The position numbers and the translations under genes are program-made. From Amycolatopsis japonica (GTDB taxonomy: Bacteria; Actinomycetota; Actinomycetes; Mycobacteriales; Pseudonocardiaceae): DNA of 64,000 nucleotides. Below, in pieces: positions 61,394-64,000 of the stretch. The notes below the pieces were generated by a model that was given only the letters and a program-made list of their open reading frames with translations, was not told the DNA's origin and searched no databases. The stretch spans positions 558,001 through 622,000 of the forward strand of contig NZ_CP008953.1 of assembly GCF_000732925.1 (NCBI RefSeq), written 5' to 3'. Positions within the stretch are counted from its first letter, which is position 1; each line of letters starts with the position of its first letter.

Positions 61394-61998
61394 GAAGTGA
61401 ACCGGATCCTGGTGCCCGGCGCCAGCAGGTTCGGCGGCTCCCGTTCGACGTCCCACACCGGCAGCGTGGTGCGCCCGATCAGTTGCCAGCCGCCGGGGGA
61501 GGCGTTCGGGTACACCGCCGTGTACTCGCCCGCGATCGCGACCGAGCCGGCGGGTACCCGGGTGCGCGGGCTCGTCCGGCGCGGCAGGTGCAGCGCGGGA
61601 TCGAGCCCGGTCAGATAGGCGAAACCCGGGGCGAAGCCGCAGAACGCCGAGACGTAGGTCCCGTCCTCGTGCCGCCGGACGACGGCCTCCGCGGACATGC
61701 CGGAGGCGGCCGCGACGTCGGCCAGGTCCGGGCCGTCGTAGTGCACCGGGACGACGATCTCGGCGGCCTCGCGCGGTTGTGTGTCCACTGTGGACCGATG
61801 AAGGACGTCCTCGGCGAGCCGATCGTGGTGGGTGCGGCCGGGGTCGAACCGGATGAGCAGGGTCCGTGCGGCCGGGACCAGTTCGAGGACGCCGTCCGGC
61901 GGGTCCTGCTCCAGTGACGCGTGCAGCCCGAGCACCTCCGACGGATCGTCGAAGTCGACCATGGCCGCACGCGCCCCATAGGGCAGCACTCGCATCAT
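61390..61998 (-). CDS. pxpB: 5-oxoprolinase subunit B
   Basis: A 202-residue AHS1-domain protein. Diagnostic parts are VPVHYDGPDLADVAAASGMS, YVSAFCGFAPGFAYLTGLDP and SVAIAGEYTAVYPNASPGGW. It pairs with PxpC to phosphorylate or activate 5-oxoproline for ring opening by the complex. The ATG at 61998 gives the ATGA overlap with pxpA; a second ATG at 61995 is equally in frame. Confidence 0.94.
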   Translation of the reverse strand: MMRVLPYGARAAMVDFDDPSEVLGLHASLEQDPPDGVLELVPAARTLLIRFDPGRTHHDRLAEDVLHRSTVDTQPREAAEIVVPVHYDGPDLADVAAASGMSAEAVVRRHEDGTYVSAFCGFAPGFAYLTGLDPALHLPRRTSPRTRVPAGSVAIAGEYTAVYPNASPGGWQLIGRTTLPVWDVEREPPNLLAPGTRIRFTS

Positions 61999-62753
61999 GC
62001 GGCCTCGATGAACGATCCGATGTGGACACCGGAGGCGTCGAGTCCCGCGCGGATCCGGCGCGCCAGTTCGACGGCGCCGGGCGTGTCGCCGTGCACGCAC
62101 AGCGAATGCGGTCGAAGCGCCAGTTCGGTCCCGTCGGCGGCGACGACCTTGCCGGTGGTCGCCATCGCGACCGCCCGCTCGGCCACCTCGTCGGCGTCGT
62201 GGAGGACGGCGCCCGGCAGTTTCCGGGAGACGAGAAGGCCTTCGGAGGTGTACGCGCGGTCCGCGAACGCCTCGGCGTACGCGGGGAATCCGGCCTTTTC
62301 CGCCTGCTTGGCCATTTCCGATCCCGGCGGGCACAGCAGCGCGAGCCCGGGACGGAACCGCCGGATCCCCTCGACCACGGCGGCCGCCTGCTCCGGATCG
62401 ACCGCCGCCGTGTTGTACAGCGCCCCGTGCGGTTTGACGTACCGCACGCTCGTTCCCGCCGCGCGGGCGAACGCGTCGAGCGCGCCGATCTGGTAGAGCA
62501 CGTCGTCGGCCAGATCGGCGGGCGCGACGTCCATCGCCCGCCGCCCGAAACCCGCCAGATCGCGGTAGGCGACGTGGGCGCCGATGACGACACCCCGTTC
62601 CGCCGCGCGCTCGCAGACCCGCCGCATCACCGACGGGTCGCCGGCGTGGAAGCCGCAGGCGACGTTCGCGCTGGTGACGATGTCGAGCATGGCGTCGTCG
62701 TCACCCATCTTCCAGGCGCCGAAACCTTCGCCCAGGTCACTGTTGAGATCCAT
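61995..62753 (-). CDS. pxpA: 5-oxoprolinase subunit A (LamB/YcsF family)
   Basis: A 252-residue LamB/YcsF protein. The N-terminal [20 protein letters not shown] is near-invariant, followed by TSANVACGFHAGDPSVMRR and RYVKPHGALYN. The C-terminal CVHGDTPGAVELARRIR closes the family pattern. The ATG at 62753 overlaps the hydro-lyase stop by one nucleotide (TGATG). Coupled in turn to pxpB. Confidence 0.95.
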   Translation of the reverse strand: MDLNSDLGEGFGAWKMGDDDAMLDIVTSANVACGFHAGDPSVMRRVCERAAERGVVIGAHVAYRDLAGFGRRAMDVAPADLADDVLYQIGALDAFARAAGTSVRYVKPHGALYNTAAVDPEQAAAVVEGIRRFRPGLALLCPPGSEMAKQAEKAGFPAYAEAFADRAYTSEGLLVSRKLPGAVLHDADEVAERAVAMATTGKVVAADGTELALRPHSLCVHGDTPGAVELARRIRAGLDASGVHIGSFIEAA

Positions 62754-63547
62754 CAGGCCACCCTGAACTCACTGTCGAGCTTGTCGGTCACGAACATGTA
62801 GCCCGGCGCGTGCGTGATCGCGAACGGTGGCCGCGAAGCCATCAGCGCCGCCTGCGGGGTCACGCCGCACGCCCAGAACACCGGCACGTCGCCGGGGGCC
62901 GCGTCGACCGGGTCGCCGAAATCGGGCTTGCCGAGATCGGTGATGCCGAGCGCGGCGGGGTCGCCGATGTGCACCGGCGCACCGTGCACGGCGGGCATCC
63001 CGCGGGTGATGCGCACGGCGTCGTCCACGCGGTCTTCGGGGATCTGCCGCATCGAGACCACCATCGGCCCGTGCAACCGCCCGGCCGGGACGCATTCGCG
63101 GTTCGTCACGTACATCGCCACGTTGCGGCCCTGCTCGACGTGCCGCAGCGGGATGCCGTCGGCGGCCAGCGCCGATTCGAAGGTGAAACTGCAGCCGATC
63201 GAGAACGTGACCATGTCGCTGCGCCACAACCCGGTCGCGTCCGCGAGCTCGCCCGCCAGCGCGCCGTTCTGCCAGACTCGGTAGCGCGGCAGATCGGTGC
63301 GCAGATCCGCGCCGGGCGCCAGCCGGGTCGACGGGTCGCCGGGGTCGCTGACGTCGAGCACCGGACAGGGCTGCGGGTTCCGCTGGCAGAACAGCAGGAC
63401 GTCGTAGGCCCAGTCCTCGGGGACGGCGATCAGGTTGGTCTGGGTGAAGCCGTTCGCCCAGCCGGTGGTCGGGCGGGCCGTGCCCGCGCGGAACAGGGCG
63501 CGGGCCTCGGCGGGGGACAACGTCGCCGGGTCGTCGAAGGTGGTCAT
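62753..63547 (-). CDS. Putative hydro-lyase (DUF1445)
   Basis: A 264-residue member of the DUF1445 family, related to the D-glutamate cyclase domain. Typical parts are [60 protein letters not shown] and [21 protein letters not shown]-glutamate cyclase relatives form 5-oxo-D-proline, which links it logically to 5-oxoprolinase. The ATG at 63547 follows GAGGAGG. Precedes pxpA with one-nucleotide overlap. Confidence 0.9.
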   Translation of the reverse strand: MTTFDDPATLSPAEARALFRAGTARPTTGWANGFTQTNLIAVPEDWAYDVLLFCQRNPQPCPVLDVSDPGDPSTRLAPGADLRTDLPRYRVWQNGALAGELADATGLWRSDMVTFSIGCSFTFESALAADGIPLRHVEQGRNVAMYVTNRECVPAGRLHGPMVVSMRQIPEDRVDDAVRITRGMPAVHGAPVHIGDPAALGITDLGKPDFGDPVDAAPGDVPVFWACGVTPQAALMASRPPFAITHAPGYMFVTDKLDSEFRVA

Positions 63548-63573
63548 CGCGGTGCCTCCTCTTCCGATTGTGG

Positions 63574-64000
63574 TCACAGCAGTTCGCGGCCGCGAGTCTC
63601 GGGCAGGCCGAGCAGCGCCAGCACGGCGATCCCGTAGCCGACCGCGCCGAACACCATCGCGCCGCCCGCGCCGAGGAATCCGACCACGGCGGGGAACGTC
63701 GCGCCGATGGCCCGGCCGAGGTTGTAGGTGAAGCCCTGCCCGGTCCCGCGCAGCGCCGACGGGTACAGCTCCGCGAGGAACGCGCCGAACCCGCTGAAGA
63801 TCGCGGACATCGAGAACCCGAGCGGGAAACCGAGGAACAGCACGAGCGTGTTCGCGCCCGCCGGGATCTGCGTGTAGGCGACGATGAGGCCCGCCGACAG
63901 CACCGAGAACAGCAGGAACGTCTTCTTGCGGCCCAGGAGATCCGTGAGATAGCCGCCGGTGACGTACCCGATGAAGGCGCCGGAGATGAGGAACGCGAGA
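63574..64000 (-). CDS. MFS transporter, C-terminal part (runs off the window)
   Basis: Only the last 141 codons are present; the start lies beyond position 64000. The visible part has a [20 protein letters not shown] loop and about four membrane helices ([59 protein letters not shown]). The [13 protein letters not shown] segment is typical of sugar/acid MFS transporters. It lies 26 nt before the hydro-lyase start and probably imports the substrate of the 5-oxoproline pathway. Confidence 0.85.
   Translation of the reverse strand, partial: LAFLISGAFIGYVTGGYLTDLLGRKKTFLLFSVLSAGLIVAYTQIPAGANTLVLFLGFPLGFSMSAIFSGFGAFLAELYPSALRGTGQGFTYNLGRAIGATFPAVVGFLGAGGAMVFGAVGYGIAVLALLGLPETRGRELL

Overview
The window looks like chromosomal DNA of a filamentous, high-GC actinobacterium of the Pseudonocardiaceae, most likely Amycolatopsis or a close relative. 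This is inferred from very high GC with GC-rich third codon positions, frequent GTG starts, a four-gene conservon (CvnABCD), a mycothiol-dependent dehydrogenase, an actinobacterial mIHF, a DUF3558 lipoprotein and many TetR regulators. No rRNA, tRNA, prophage or CRISPR array was found. The only mobile element is one IS110-type insertion sequence.

Layout. 1-7.5 kb: a TetR gene, then a seven-gene minus-strand run in which a nitrate/sulfonate/taurine-type ABC transporter leads directly into a conservon whose sensor kinase looks like a NIT-domain protein. 7.9-16.3 kb: a secreted small protein, pdxH, an EntS-like MFS exporter, a DUF3558 lipoprotein, an APC permease, a TetR plus two tandem metallo-beta-lactamase-fold hydrolases, and an AbiEi-like HTH protein followed by a coding stub. 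16.5-20.7 kb: acyl-CoA synthetase, aldose epimerase, GNAT enzyme and amidohydrolase. 20.77-22.1 kb: the IS110 element, inserted inside a palindromic repeat, with a readable bridge-RNA guide region. 22.2-28.2 kb: acyl-CoA dehydrogenase/TetR pair, PfkB kinase, citrate synthase and photolyase. 28.2-31.8 kb: a six-gene operon (XRE regulator, two paralogous membrane proteins, a small membrane protein, ABC ATPase, ABC-2 permease) with a 4-nt overlap at every junction. 31.9-37.4 kb: glpD, TetR and an AgpS-like oxidase (probably ether lipid), then mycothiol-dependent formaldehyde oxidation with a GGCT-fold protein. 37.5-46.1 kb: secreted C39-like peptidase, thioesterase, Tat-exported phosphoesterase, a Tn10-like TetR/tetO module, an orphan solute-binding lipoprotein and an acyl-CoA synthetase. 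46.6-57 kb: mIHF, isochorismate synthase, Sfp-type PPTase, dicarboxylate symporter, fatty-acid catabolism genes and an amidohydrolase. 57-64 kb: an MntR-like DtxR-family regulator, XRE regulator, alcohol dehydrogenase, AlkB, and the 5-oxoprolinase genes pxpABC with a hydro-lyase and an MFS transporter cut by the window edge.

Gene starts were refined where possible. Many genes are translationally coupled by ATGA or GTGA overlaps. At least twelve others have a TANNNT -10-like hexamer 7-8 nt before the start codon, implying leaderless mRNAs. Intergenic space is rich in long perfect hairpins, several in repeated families, mostly just after stop codons. Functions are inferred from motifs recognised by eye; no database search was run.
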